Shown: positions 33,836 through 43,880 of the stretch, one piece after another | Layout of the letters: the number at the start of each line of letters is the position of its first letter | Position numbering within the stretch: the first letter of the stretch is position 1 | NCBI GenBank assembly: GCA_963803065.1 | Contig: CAWDKW010000014.1 | Location: forward strand, 186,001-250,000 | Origin: DASXMT01 sp963803065 | Lineage (GTDB): Bacteria > Actinomycetota > Acidimicrobiia > Acidimicrobiales > RAAP-2 | Length of the DNA: 64,000 bases | Direction of reading: 5' to 3' | Program-made: the position numbers and the translations under genes | The notes under the pieces: model-generated | Databases searched by the model: none | The model's input: the letters and a program-made list of their open reading frames with translations, nothing else | Told to the model about the DNA's origin: nothing

Positions 33836-34432
33836 TCAGGTGCTCTGGGAGCCGGTGAGCTCCTCGTAGCGGAAACAACGAGTGAGATGGTCGTTGACCA
33901 GCCCCACCGCCTGGAGATGGGCGTAGCAGACGGTCGGCCCGACGAAGCGGAACTGGCGCGAGCGCAGGTCGGCGCTCACCGTGTCGGACAGCGCCGTGGT
34001 GGCCGGGACCTTGTCGGTCGACCGCCATCGGTTGACGATCGGTTGACCATCGACGAAATCCCAGAGGTAGTCGTCGAAGCTCCCGCGCTCCTCTTGGACC
34101 CGGAGGAAGGCCCGGGCGTTTTCCACCACCGACTCGATCTTGCGGCGGTTGCGGATGATCGACGCGTCGCCGAGAAGGGACTCGATGCGGGCCGGGGTGA
34201 ACCGGGCCACCGCCGCGGGATCGAATTCGGCGAAGGCCCGACGGTAGCCGTCGCGCCGCTTCAGGATGGTCAACCAGCTCAGGCCGGCCTGTGCGCCCTC
34301 GAGGACCAGGAACTCGAAGTGAGTGCGGTCGTCGTGGACCGGTACCCCCCACTCCTCGTCGTGGTACGGAACGAGCCACGGCCCGGTCGCCCACGTGCAG
34401 CGCGGCCGGCCGTCGTCGTGCTCCGCCTCCAT
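33836..34432 (-). CDS. tag: DNA-3-methyladenine glycosylase I
   Basis: 198 residues from the ATG at 34432. Candidate zinc ligands match TagI: Cys12 and His24 in the N-terminal CTWATGPWLVPYHDEEWG segment, and His and Cys four apart in NDHLTRC near the end. Glu45 in LEGAQAGLSW is the base-recognition residue. It removes 3-methyladenine from alkylated DNA (EC 3.2.2.20) in base-excision repair. It is divergent from the acyl-CoA ligase. Confidence 0.92.
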   Translation of the reverse strand: MEAEHDDGRPRCTWATGPWLVPYHDEEWGVPVHDDRTHFEFLVLEGAQAGLSWLTILKRRDGYRRAFAEFDPAAVARFTPARIESLLGDASIIRNRRKIESVVENARAFLRVQEERGSFDDYLWDFVDGQPIVNRWRSTDKVPATTALSDTVSADLRSRQFRFVGPTVCYAHLQAVGLVNDHLTRCFRYEELTGSQST

Positions 34433-34562
34433 GGCGGACAGGGTACTGCCGGACTGGACCACACCTGACAGACTTTGCCTCGTCGCCGCGCCCAATGACC
34501 GACCGGGCCAGGTGACCTGCCGGTCGACCCGAGGTCGGTGGATTGACAATGAAGGAGCAGCA

Positions 34563-36165
34563 GTGGACGCCCAGCAGGTCAGCGAGTTCCAGTTCCGAGG
34601 GCAGGACATCCCGAGCCTGCTCGCCCATTGGGCCGCAGCCAAGCCGGACCACCCATTTCTGGTCTGGGAGCCCCGGAAGGGGTCCCCTCGCCGATGGACC
34701 TACCGAGAATTCCACCACGATGTGCGCTCGGTGGCCGCCGGTCTGCGCCAGCGGGGAGTGGCCAAGGGGGATCGGATCCTCATCCACTCCGAGAACTGCC
34801 CGGAGATGGTGCTGTCCTGGTATGCGTGCGCCGAGCTGGGTGCAGTGGGCGTGACCACCAACACGCGCAGCGTGGGCGCCGAGATCTCGTACTTCGCCGA
34901 GCACACCAAGTGCGTCGGGGCGATCACCCAGCCCCAGTTCGCCTCGCTCGTCGCCGACAGCGCCCCCGGCCTGGCCTGGATCGCGGTCACCGAGGACAAC
35001 AGCGGTGACCCGGCCCCGCCCGGACGGGGCGTCCAGGGCTTGGTCCCGTTCGCCTCCCTGTTGGCCGACCCTCACACGCTACCCCCGAGACCGCCCGAGC
35101 CCATGCTGCCGGCCGGGATCATGTTCACGTCGGGCACCACCTCTCGCCCGAAGGCGGTCGTCCATACCCACGCCAATGCACTATGGGCGGGCCGGGTCGG
35201 ACCCCAGACCATCGACATGGGAGGCAATGACACCTACCTGGTCTTCCTGCCCTTCTTCCACGTGAACGCCCAGAGCTGGAGCTTCTGGACCACGCTTGGT
35301 GTCGGCGGCACGGTCGTGCTCCAGCCCAAGTTCTCGGCCAGCCGGTTCTGGGACATCGTCACCGCCCACGGGGTGACCCACCTGTCGCTGATCCCGTTTG
35401 TGTTCAAGGCCATCGCCGGCCAGCCCGTTCCCGAGCACAACCTCAAGGTGGGAGTCTTCGGTCTGATCGTCCCCGAGCTCGAGGCCATGCTCGGGTGCCG
35501 GGTAGCTCCGGCCTACGGCATGACCGAGACGGTCATCCATGCCATCGGTGCCGGGCCCTGGCAGCACTACCCGGTCCGGTCCATGGGCAAGCCGACGCCG
35601 GGATACGAGTTCGTCATCGTGGACCCGGAATCGGGAGCGCTCTGTCCCGAACGGTGAGGTCGGCGAGCTCTGGGTCCGGGGCACGCCGGGGATCCAGCTC
35701 TTCCTCGAGTACGACGACAACCCGGAGGCCATGGCGGCCAGCTTCACCGAGGACGGTTGGTTCAAGACGGGGGACATGGTCCGCATCGGCGAAGAGGGAA
35801 ACTTCTTCTACTGCGAACGCGACAAGGACGTCCTCAAGGTGGGTGGCGAGAACGTGTCGGCCCGCGAGGTCGAGGACCTCTGTCGCCAGGTGCCCGGCAT
35901 CGCCGACATTGCCGTGGTCGGCCGCTCCCACGACATGCTCGACGTGGTGCCGGTGGCATTCGTCGTCAAAGGCGGCCCGGTCGTCGACGACGACGAGCTG
36001 AAGAGACAGATCATCGAGATCTGCAAGGCCAACCTGGCCGACTTCAAGGTCCCTCGGGCCGTCTACCTGGTCGACGACTTCCCACGGGCCACGCTCGACA
36101 AGGTGGCTAAGAACCAGCTCCGGGAGATGGCTGATACGCGCGCCGAGGAAGACGGCTCCACCTGA
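34563..36165 (+). pseudogene. AMP-forming acyl-CoA ligase with single-base frameshift
   Basis: Start GTG at 34563 with AAGGAG upstream. The first frame runs to a stop at 35657 and contains the ATP-binding FTSGTTSRPKAVVHTH and YGMTE motifs. The second frame, shifted +1, continues from about 35646 with the C-terminal domain: GEVGELWVRGTPG, DGWFKTGDMV and DVLKVGGENVSA, whose following region holds the catalytic loop. Removing one base from the CCCG at 35647-35650 restores LCPNGEVGEL and a 533-residue protein. It is therefore a recent frameshift or a sequencing error. The intact enzyme would form acyl-CoA from a carboxylate, ATP and CoA. Confidence 0.88.
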
Positions 36166-36271
36166 ATCACGGCTGTCCCACGAAGGCTGGCCGGTGCCGC
36201 GGTAGAGGTGCACATCGAGAGGGTCCATATCGAAAGGGTCGAGAAAGTACGAAAGGTTGCTCCCCATCCGT

Positions 36272-36294
36272 CGTTACCCCGAGTGACGGTAACG
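36272..36294. promoter_or_regulatory. Inverted repeat upstream of the sedolisin gene
   Basis: CGTTACC (36272-36278) and GGTAACG (36288-36294) form perfect 7-bp arms nine bases apart, 43 bp before the sedolisin ATG. The geometry suits a dimeric regulator. Just upstream (36211-36240) are two 15-bp near-repeats, CACATCGAGAGGGTC and CATATCGAAAGGGTC. The regulator is not identified. Confidence 0.35.
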
Positions 36295-36337
36295 GCTCGA
36301 CAGCACTCGAGATAGCTCGGCACAAGGGGAGGGACCG

Positions 36338-37964
36338 ATGGGACGGGTTCGACGGACGTATGTAATCGGAGCGGCGGTGTCCCTGTTCGGTGTGCCCTGG
36401 GCCGTCGGTGCCCCGGGGAGCCAGGCCGGCGCGGCGCCCGCCTCTGTTTCCGGCACGGCACCCACACTGGTCCAGGGGGCCACCGACCTGGGCCCGGCCG
36501 CCGACCAGCCGCGGGACGTGACGCTCGCCTTGCCCCTCAGGAACCAATCCGACCTGTCCAGCCTGATCGCCGGCCTCACCGACCCGTCGAGCCCGTCCTA
36601 TCACCGGTACCTGACGCCCGCGCAGTTCGCCTCGCAGTTCAGCCCCACGTTCGACACCGTCAATGCCGTGACCGGTTGGGCCACGGCATCGGGGCTTACC
36701 GTGGCCTCGGTGTCGCCCAACCGGACGCTGGTCACCCTGAGCGGGAGCCTGTCCCAACTCGGGCAGGCCTTCGGCGTGACGTTCCACAGCTACCGGATGA
36801 CCGACGGGCAGACCTTCGTCTCGAACAGCCAGACGGCCACCGTGCCCGCCGCGTTGGCCGAAGACGTGTCGTCAAATTGTCGGCCTGTCCACGTTGGCCA
36901 AGGTGGCGGTCGGCCCCACGGCCGCCCCGACGTCGCTCTCGTTCCCGTCGAGCTACGGCCCGGAGGACTTCTGGTCGTTCTACAACGCGCCGGCCAACGA
37001 GACCGGCGCTGGGCAGGCCATCGCCGTCCTGGCGGAGGGAGACCTCACCAGCCCCAAGGCCGATCTCGCCACCTTCGAGCAGAAATACGGTCTCCCCACC
37101 GTGCCCTGGACCACCGTCCCTACCGGGGCCGCCTCGACCGACACGTCGGGCAACGACGAGTGGGATCTCGATACCCAGTACTCGACCGGCTTGGCCCAGG
37201 ACGTCTCGAGCCTCCTGGTCTACGACGCCCCGTCGCTCTCGGACACAGACATCCTGTCCGAGATGAACAAGTGGGTGACCGACGATCAGGCCAAGCAGGC
37301 CAATTTCTCGGCCGGGGAGTGCGAGGCGTTGGCAGAGGCCTCCGGATTCCTGACCTCCAACGACCAGGTCCTCGAACAAGGGGTGGCCCAGGGTCAGACC
37401 CTCTTCACCGCCTCCGGCGACACCGGGTCGTTCTGCCCGCTCCTTGTCGGGGTCAACGGCGTGCCGGCCGGTCTCCCCGGGGTCAACTACCCGGCGGCCA
37501 GTCCCTATGCCGTCGGAGTCGGCGGCACCACCATCCTCGGGGGTGCCAGCCCACTGAGCGAGATCGGCTGGTACGCCGGCGGGGGCGGTATGTCCCTGCT
37601 CGAGGCCGAGCCTGCCTATCAGTCGGCGGTGGGCGGCTCCAATCTCGGTGTGCGGCGGGGAGTCCCCGATGTGGCCTTCGACGCCGACCCTAACAGCGGG
37701 TTCAACGTGATCGTCGGCGGTCAGACCACCGTGGTCGGCGGCACCAGCGGCTCCAGCCCGTCCTGGTTGGGCATCTGGGCCCGGGCCCAGGCGGCTCACG
37801 GAGGGACCCTGGGCTTTGCCAACGCCACGATCTACGCCGAACCGGCGACCGCCTTCAACGACATCCTGCTCGGCACCAACGTGCTCTACCCGGTGACGCC
37901 TGGGTACGACTATGTAACCGGGCGGGGGACACCGGACATCGCTGCTTTCATAAGCGGGGCGTAG
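36338..37964 (+). pseudogene. Sedolisin (S53) peptidase with single-base frameshift
   Basis: The first frame (36338 to about 36876) has a signal peptide (IGAAVSLFGVPWAVGAPGSQ) and the S53 pro-domain (FASQFSPTFDTVNAV, LSGSLSQLGQAFGV). The second frame continues from about 36877 with the catalytic domain. It keeps Glu and Asp in NDEWDLDTQ, the oxyanion Asp in SGDTGSF, the Ser in GGTSGSSP and the calcium loop in PGYDYVTGRGTPD. Removing one A from AAA at 36874-36876 restores AEDVSSIVGLSTLAKVAV across the gap. All active residues survive, so the lesion is recent or a sequencing error. It is a secreted acid protease. Confidence 0.87.
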
Positions 37965-40806
37965 CCGAAGAAGCGGGTCTGTCGTGGGGGCCGACGACGC
38001 GATCACATGGGCCGGCCGGAGGCGAGGCGCGGAGTGGGCCGACCGGGGGTCGACCGCGCAGAGTGACCGGCGACTTGTCCATCTGCTGGCCGGGGACGGA
38101 GACAGGAGGCGCCGGCTCGGGCAGCACCTGAGGAGCCCTGGCTATCCAATCTGCCCGCCTTTGGGCGAATCGCGCCGAACCGATGTCGTTAGCCGAACTC
38201 AATTCGCCGAAACGCGGGCAGATCGTAGCCGAGGAGGGAGGCCGGGCCCGTGAGTCGCCGACCCCTGACGGACTAGATGCGGGCCGCGGTCGGGCCCGCG
38301 ATCGCGTCCAATCCCCACGGGCGATCTCACGGAAAGTGTTTAATGCAGGTGTCTGGCCGCCCGGTCTCGCCTCCCGGACGCTCCCCTTCGCACGGGTCGC
38401 CGGCCTCTGCGGCACGCCAGCACGCCGGCAGAGGGGGACCCGGCCCAGCGGTCCTAGCGCTGAGCCCTGTCCCGAGGGCCGTGGTGCGGTCGTGACCGGG
38501 CTCCGGAGAGCCGGCGCCGGTGGCGAGTCGATCGGTTCGTCGCGGTGGCGGCGCCCCATCGCCGATGGCCACCAATTCCAGCGTCCGAGCAGGGCCACCG
38601 TCGAGGGGACGAGCACGGTGCGGACGACGAAGGTGTCCAACAGGATGCCCACGGCCAGGCCGACGCCGATGGCGCGGACCTGACTGCCCCCAGAGCCGCT
38701 GCCGCCGGCCGCGGCGAGGACGGCGAACGTGCCGGCGAGGACGAGCCCGGCCGAGGTCACCGTCGGACCGGTGGCCCCCACCGCCCGGACCACGGCCTCC
38801 CGGAGCGGTCGCTGGGACGCCTCTTCCCTGATCCTGGTCATGACCAGGATGTTGTAGTCCTCGCCCAGGGCCAACAGGAAGATGAACATGAGGAAGGGCA
38901 AGAGGAACGTGATACCCCCTTGCCCGCCGACGTAGATGAAGGCGATCACCGCGATACCGAGTGAAGCCAGGTAGGACAGCACCACGCTGGCGATCAGATA
39001 GAGCGGTGCGATCAGGCTCCGGAGCACCAGGGCCAGCACGATCCCGATGGCCAGGACGGCAATGGGCACGATGTGCTGGAGGTCGCCGTCCGAGACGCTG
39101 CTCACGTCGTAGAGCCCCGGTGCCTCACCGGCCACGCCGTTGGCCGATGCCCCGGCCTCGTGCGCGACGTGGGCGACCTGGGTGCGGATGGTGGGGACGG
39201 CGTTCAGGGCGCTGGTGGAGCTGGGATCACCCGCCTTCAGCCCCGCTTCCCACTGGACCACCCGCCCGTCGGCGCTGATGAACCGGGCCGTGGCCCGATA
39301 GGCGTTGTACAGCGAGGGGGGGACGGACGACCCCGGGGGTGACACCGGCGGTAGCACCGCAGCCGGGCCGAGCTCGCTGTGGAGCTGGGTCAACTGGGTG
39401 GGGGTCAGCGCGGTCCCACGCGGGTCGAGCGGCCCGGCCAGTCCGGTGAAGCTACCGGTCCGGTGCAGCCCGCTCGTGGCCACCGCCAAGGGGGTCGGGT
39501 CCTGCCATACCGGGGTGGGGAACTCCATCACGATGTTCGTCGGGTTGGTGCTCGACTGGGGGAAATGTGCCTTCAGGCTGGCATTTCCCTGTGCCGCGTC
39601 GGTCCCAGCCGGGGCCGTGATCTCACCGCCGAACCCCCCCGGCTTGAAGCCCGTGACGGCGATGGCCAGGCCGCCGAACAGCACCACCCCGACGGCCAGC
39701 GTCAGCGCCGGTTTCCGGACCAGCCGGGCGGCCACCCGGCCCCACAGGCCCTCACGGCGCTCGCGCGCAACGGCCTTGGAAGGCCAGAAGACGGCTCGAC
39801 CGAAGATGGCCAGGAGCGCGGGGAGCAGGGTCAATCCGGCGAGCAGCATCACGGCGATGCCGACGGCCAGCGGCGGCCCGAGGTCGTGGTAGATCCCGAA
39901 ACTGGCGAACAGCAGGCTGAGCAGGGCCACGATGACCGTGCCCGCCGAGGCGGAGATGGACTCGCCCACCCGGAACACGGCGATGGCTACGGCATCACCC
40001 GGCTCGTGCCCGCGGTAGAGCTCCTCGCGGACCCGAAAGACCAGGAACAAGCCGTAGTCGGTTCCCGCCCCAAGGATCAGGACGATCAGCAATAGCTGGG
40101 TGATCGAGGAGATCTTGAGGCCAAGCGACCCGAGACCTCCGATGAACGCTCCGGACAGGGCCAGGACGAGCACGGCCGGCAGCAACGTGACGAGCGGGGC
40201 GAGCAGCGCCCGGAAGATGATCAGCAACAAGACGATGATCAACAGGATGGACAGCCCCTGGATCAGGTTGCCCTGCTTTTGGGACTGCTGCTGGTTGGCC
40301 GCGTTGGTGGCCACCTGGCCGGCCAGGTGGGCCTGCATGCCGGCGGGGAATGAGACCTTCTCGAGCGCCGACTGCAAGTGGTTGACGAGCGTGGTGCCGC
40401 CCGACTGGTCGAACGGGGATACCGAGGAGACCACCAGCAGCTGGGCGGCCCGGCCGTCTGCCGACTCGCCCAGGAAGGTCACGCTCTTCACCGTGTCGAC
40501 CTTGGACAGCTTCGTCCTGGCCGCGGCCAGGGCAGCCTGGTCGGCGGCGGTCAGCGTCGGACCGGTCGTGGCCACGATCACCGGGACCTGGCTCTGCGAG
40601 GTGGAGCCGATCAGTGGCTGGGCCAGGTCGGCGGCCTTGTTGCTCGGTGAGCTGGCCGGGAGGAACGAGCTGTTGTCGTTGTTGACCTGGCTCCCCAGCG
40701 AGGGCAGCTGCGAGGTGGCGGCGATCGTGCCGACGATCCACACCGCCAGCACCAACCACTTGAACCGGACGACGCCGCGTCCGAGAGCGGCAAAGGCAGC
40801 GTTCAT
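37948..40806 (-). CDS. MMPL family transporter with anomalous C-terminal tail
   Basis: 952 residues from the ATG at 40806. The first 760 or so form a complete MMPL/RND pump with about 12 membrane segments. LGAGTDYGLFLVFRVREEL and LALGEDYNILVMTRIREE are the paired Asp-Tyr motifs. After GRWNWWPSAMG the frame stays open another 190 residues of Arg/Pro/Ser-rich, non-conserved sequence until 37948, where it overlaps the sedolisin 3' end. The tail looks like loss of the original stop. Three 11-bp direct repeats lie 60-100 bp upstream. Confidence 0.85.
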   Translation of the reverse strand: MNAAFAALGRGVVRFKWLVLAVWIVGTIAATSQLPSLGSQVNNDNSSFLPASSPSNKAADLAQPLIGSTSQSQVPVIVATTGPTLTAADQAALAAARTKLSKVDTVKSVTFLGESADGRAAQLLVVSSVSPFDQSGGTTLVNHLQSALEKVSFPAGMQAHLAGQVATNAANQQQSQKQGNLIQGLSILLIIVLLLIIFRALLAPLVTLLPAVLVLALSGAFIGGLGSLGLKISSITQLLLIVLILGAGTDYGLFLVFRVREELYRGHEPGDAVAIAVFRVGESISASAGTVIVALLSLLFASFGIYHDLGPPLAVGIAVMLLAGLTLLPALLAIFGRAVFWPSKAVARERREGLWGRVAARLVRKPALTLAVGVVLFGGLAIAVTGFKPGGFGGEITAPAGTDAAQGNASLKAHFPQSSTNPTNIVMEFPTPVWQDPTPLAVATSGLHRTGSFTGLAGPLDPRGTALTPTQLTQLHSELGPAAVLPPVSPPGSSVPPSLYNAYRATARFISADGRVVQWEAGLKAGDPSSTSALNAVPTIRTQVAHVAHEAGASANGVAGEAPGLYDVSSVSDGDLQHIVPIAVLAIGIVLALVLRSLIAPLYLIASVVLSYLASLGIAVIAFIYVGGQGGITFLLPFLMFIFLLALGEDYNILVMTRIREEASQRPLREAVVRAVGATGPTVTSAGLVLAGTFAVLAAAGGSGSGGSQVRAIGVGLAVGILLDTFVVRTVLVPSTVALLGRWNWWPSAMGRRHRDEPIDSPPAPALRSPVTTAPRPSGQGSALGPLGRVPLCRRAGVPQRPATRAKGSVREARPGGQTPALNTFREIARGDWTRSRARPRPASSPSGVGDSRARPPSSATICPRFGELSSANDIGSARFAQRRADWIARAPQVLPEPAPPVSVPGQQMDKSPVTLRGRPPVGPLRASPPAGPCDRVVGPHDRPASSATPRL

Positions 40807-40864
40807 GGAGTAGCTCTCCTCAGTTGGCCAGCCCCCCGCGGTGTCCTTCGGCGCCCGTGCAATT

Positions 40865-40905
40865 CGCGATGTACAGATCGCGATGTACAGATGCCGCGAT
40901 GTACA
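40865..40905. repeat. Three direct repeats of CGCGATGTACA upstream of MMPL
   Basis: Exact 11-bp copies start at 40865, 40879 and 40895 (spacing 14 and 16). Each contains the 6-bp palindrome TGTACA. They lie in the 185-bp divergent gap between the second MMPL and the GNAT gene, about 60-100 bp before the MMPL ATG. They are candidate binding sites for an unidentified regulator; no regulator gene is adjacent. Confidence 0.6.
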
Positions 40906-40991
40906 ATCGAGTCTGCGAGAAGTCGCGACGCTGATGCAAACCGAGTGCCGCCACCGGATGCAACCCGAGAGCAAGTACGCTCCACCCGCGC

Positions 40992-41297
40992 ATGTGGACC
41001 GAACCGGAGGTGGTCGTGCCCCATCGGGTACAGGACAACATCGAGCTCTCTCGTTACGAGATCTTCGACGAGGGCCGTGTCGTCGGCGTGGCCGACTACC
41101 GGATCGAGCGCGATGTGGTCGTGTTGCCACACACCGAGATCGACCCGGCACTACGTGGGCTGGGCCTGGGCGCGGAGCTCGTACGGGCCGCCCTCGATGC
41201 CATCCGCGGCAATGGGCTCCTCGTCGTCCCGCAGTGCTCTTTTGTGGCCACGTTCATTGCCGAGCACCCCGGCTACCAGGATTTGCTTGCCCCCTGA
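40992..41297 (+). CDS. GCN5-related (YidJ-type) N-acetyltransferase
   Basis: 101 residues, a minimal GNAT. After the strand GVADYRIERDVVVLPHTEI comes the acetyl-CoA loop ALRGLGLGAELVRAALDAIR, then GLLVVPQCSFVATFIAEHP and the terminal YQDLLAP. Short GNATs of this type (Gcn5-like, DUF4453-sized) are common, and their substrate is unknown. The start lacks a clear ribosome-binding site. It is divergent from the second MMPL and followed by the L,D-transpeptidase. Confidence 0.82.
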   Translation: MWTEPEVVVPHRVQDNIELSRYEIFDEGRVVGVADYRIERDVVVLPHTEIDPALRGLGLGAELVRAALDAIRGNGLLVVPQCSFVATFIAEHPGYQDLLAP

Positions 41298-41369
41298 GAC
41301 CTCTCAGCGGTAAAAGATGACTACTCTCGGCTGTGAAAGGACCAACGGCAGAGACCATGAGGCGCAGCC

Positions 41370-42545
41370 ATGAGTAGCTACCCGAGGCACTCGCGATCAT
41401 CGGGACGGAGCCGGTCCCTCTGGATCGTCTCCCTGGTCGTCGTGATCATCGCCATTGCCGCGGTCGCGACCACACTGGCCCTGCGGCACTCCGGCCCGAA
41501 CAATGCGGCCGGTGCGAACACGGCGGCGCCCACGACGTCGTCGGCCCCGGCCAAGCCGTTGTCGGTGGTATCCACCACGCCGGCTTCGGGCGCGGTCAAC
41601 GTCCCGTCGGACATCCCCATCACCGTCCACCTCTCGGCTCCGCTCTCGTCGTCCAGTGCCATGCCTTCGCTGAACCCGCCGGTGGCGGGCAGCTGGACGA
41701 AGGTCAACGCCACCACCCTCTCGTTTGTCGCCGCTGCGCCGCTCGTCCCCTCGACCACCGAGTCGCTGAGCGTACCCGACGGCCCGACCGGGCTGCGTGA
41801 CCAGTCCGGCGCGTCGTTGGCCGCGCCCGTCACCGTCTCGTTTACCGTGGCCCAGGGGAGCACCACCCGCCTCCAGCAGCTCCTCGCCCAGCTGGGCTAT
41901 TTGCCGTTGGCCTTCACACCCTCGGCGCCACTCTCCTCGCCGGCCGAGGCGGCCAATCCGCAACCCGGCGCCTTCACCTGGAAATGGCCCGGAACACCGG
42001 CGTCGTTGACCAGCCTCTGGACCCAAGGACAGGAGGACGTCATTACCAAGGGCGCCCTGATGAGCTTCCAGACGCAGAAGGGTTTGACTGTGGACGGCCT
42101 GCCCGGCGCCCAGGTGTGGACGGCGCTGCTGGCTGATGCGGCGTCCTCCAAATTGGACGCGGAACCCTATGTGTACGTGGTGGTGTCCAAGACGGTCCCA
42201 CAGACCCTGACGCTCTACAACAATGGCGCCGTCCAGTTCACCAACATCCCGGTCAACACCGGTGCGCCGGGCGCCGATACCGCCGATGGCACCTACCCGG
42301 TCTTCGAGCACGTGACCTCGTCTCGGATGCAGGGAACCAATCCCGACGGCAGCACCTACGACGACCCCAATGTTCCGTGGGCCAGCTATTTCAACGGGGG
42401 CGATGCCCTGCACGGCTTCCCTCGCGCCAGCTACGGGACCCCGCAGAGCAACGGTTGTGTGGAGATGGCCATCTCTGACGCCGCCCAGGTGTGGCCGCTG
42501 ACCCCGGTCGGCACGCTGGTCACCGTGGTGGGACCGACGATCTGA
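41370..42545 (+). CDS. L,D-transpeptidase (YkuD) with peptidoglycan-binding-like domain
   Basis: 391 residues. A basic N-terminus and one membrane segment (about 19-39, LWIVSLVVVIIAIAAVAT) anchor it. An Ig-like module (about 60-165) precedes a peptidoglycan-binding-like region with GALMSFQTQKGLTVDGLPG. The catalytic YkuD domain ends with HGFPRASYGTPQSNGCVEM, the His/Ser/Cys motif with nucleophile Cys. It makes 3-3 crosslinks in the wall, as in mycobacterial Ldt enzymes. The ATG is preceded by AGGCGC only, so the start is less certain. Confidence 0.9.
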   Translation: MSSYPRHSRSSGRSRSLWIVSLVVVIIAIAAVATTLALRHSGPNNAAGANTAAPTTSSAPAKPLSVVSTTPASGAVNVPSDIPITVHLSAPLSSSSAMPSLNPPVAGSWTKVNATTLSFVAAAPLVPSTTESLSVPDGPTGLRDQSGASLAAPVTVSFTVAQGSTTRLQQLLAQLGYLPLAFTPSAPLSSPAEAANPQPGAFTWKWPGTPASLTSLWTQGQEDVITKGALMSFQTQKGLTVDGLPGAQVWTALLADAASSKLDAEPYVYVVVSKTVPQTLTLYNNGAVQFTNIPVNTGAPGADTADGTYPVFEHVTSSRMQGTNPDGSTYDDPNVPWASYFNGGDALHGFPRASYGTPQSNGCVEMAISDAAQVWPLTPVGTLVTVVGPTI

Positions 42546-42589
42546 AGGTCGGCACGCGAAGGGTCGCGCTGGGCGCGACCGCTCGCTGA

Positions 42590-43840
42590 TCAGACCAGGA
42601 AGGTGAACAGCGGCGAACCCGGGGGCACCCGTTCGATCTGCAACGGGCTGGCCGCCATGCGCTCGAGCAGCGCGTCCACGTCGCCGGCCCGGGCCAGCTC
42701 GATGCCCACCAACGCCGGGCCCGTCTCCCGATTGTTCTTCTTCACGTAGTCGAAGAGGGCGATGTCGTCGTCAGGGCCGAGAACGCCGTCGAGGAACTGG
42801 CGCAGGGCGCCCGGCTCTTGAGGGAACGTGACCAAGAAGTAGTGCTTGAGTCCCTCGAACAGCAAGGAGCGTTCGACGATGTCGGCGTAACGGCTGACGT
42901 CGTTGTTGCCGCCCGAGACGATGCACACCACCGGCCCTGGTCCCGGGGCCAATCGGCGAGCTGCCGCGCTGGCCAGAGCACCAGCCGGTTCGGCGATGAT
43001 CCCGTCGGTCTGGTAGAGGTCCAGGAGCTCCGTGCACACCGCCCCCTCGGGAACGCTCACCATCTCGTCGACCAGGTCCGAGACGACGGGGTAGGTCAAG
43101 CGGCCGACGGTGCCGACGGCGGCCCCGTCCACGAAGGAGTCGACGTGCTCGAGGGGAACCGGGCCGCCGGCGGCCAGGGCCGCAGCCATGCTGGCCGCCC
43201 CGGCCGGCTCGGCGCCCACGATGCGGACGGCGGGAGCACGCTTTGCCAGCCACACGGCGATGCCGGCAATCAGCCCGCCGCCCCCGACGGGCACGATGAC
43301 GGTGCCCATGCCCTCTCGACACTGCTCGCTCAGCTCCACCGCGACCGTTCCCTGTCCGGCGATGGTGCGGACGTCGTCAAAGGGATGGACGTAGATCGAT
43401 CCGGTGGTGGCGGCATCGTCCAGGGCTGCGGTGCTGGCCTCGTCGTAGTTGGCTCCGGCCAGGACGAGTTCGACCCAGGGGTGGCCGATGGCCGTGATGC
43501 GGTCCCGCTTCTGGCGGGGGGTCGAGGTAGGGACGAACACCTTGCCCTTGATGCCCAGGGCTCGGCAGCTGAATGCCACTCCCTGGGCGTGATTGCCGGC
43601 GCTGGCGCAGGTCACACCGAGCCGCCGCTCGGAGCCGGTGAGCGAGCTGATGAGGTTGTAAGCCCCCCGCACCTTGTACGAGCGGCCTATCTGGAGGTCC
43701 TCGCGCTTCAGCCAGACGTCGGTGCCCAGGTCGGCCGACAGCCGGTCACTGCGTTCGACCGGCGTCTCCCGTACGACCGAGCGCAGTGTACGGGCGGCTG
43801 CAGAGACGGCGTCCGGAGTGAGCTCCGAGGGGGCGGGCAT
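42590..43840 (-). CDS. ilvA: Threonine ammonia-lyase (biosynthetic, short form)
   Basis: 416 residues from the ATG at 43840. PLP Lys56 lies in SYKVRGA, with CASAGNHAQG and the phosphate-binding VPVGGGGLIAG next. A short C-terminal ACT-like regulatory domain (about 330-416) begins YFLVTFPQEPGALRQF. It converts threonine to 2-oxobutanoate (EC 4.3.1.19) for isoleucine synthesis. The single regulatory domain suits the Bacillus/Corynebacterium type rather than the two-domain E. coli form. No other ilv genes are adjacent. Confidence 0.92.
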   Translation of the reverse strand: MPAPSELTPDAVSAAARTLRSVVRETPVERSDRLSADLGTDVWLKREDLQIGRSYKVRGAYNLISSLTGSERRLGVTCASAGNHAQGVAFSCRALGIKGKVFVPTSTPRQKRDRITAIGHPWVELVLAGANYDEASTAALDDAATTGSIYVHPFDDVRTIAGQGTVAVELSEQCREGMGTVIVPVGGGGLIAGIAVWLAKRAPAVRIVGAEPAGAASMAAALAAGGPVPLEHVDSFVDGAAVGTVGRLTYPVVSDLVDEMVSVPEGAVCTELLDLYQTDGIIAEPAGALASAAARRLAPGPGPVVCIVSGGNNDVSRYADIVERSLLFEGLKHYFLVTFPQEPGALRQFLDGVLGPDDDIALFDYVKKNNRETGPALVGIELARAGDVDALLERMAASPLQIERVPPGSPLFTFLV

Positions 43841-43880
43841 GCCTCGATGGTACGGCGAGCGGGCGGTCGGACGATCGTGG

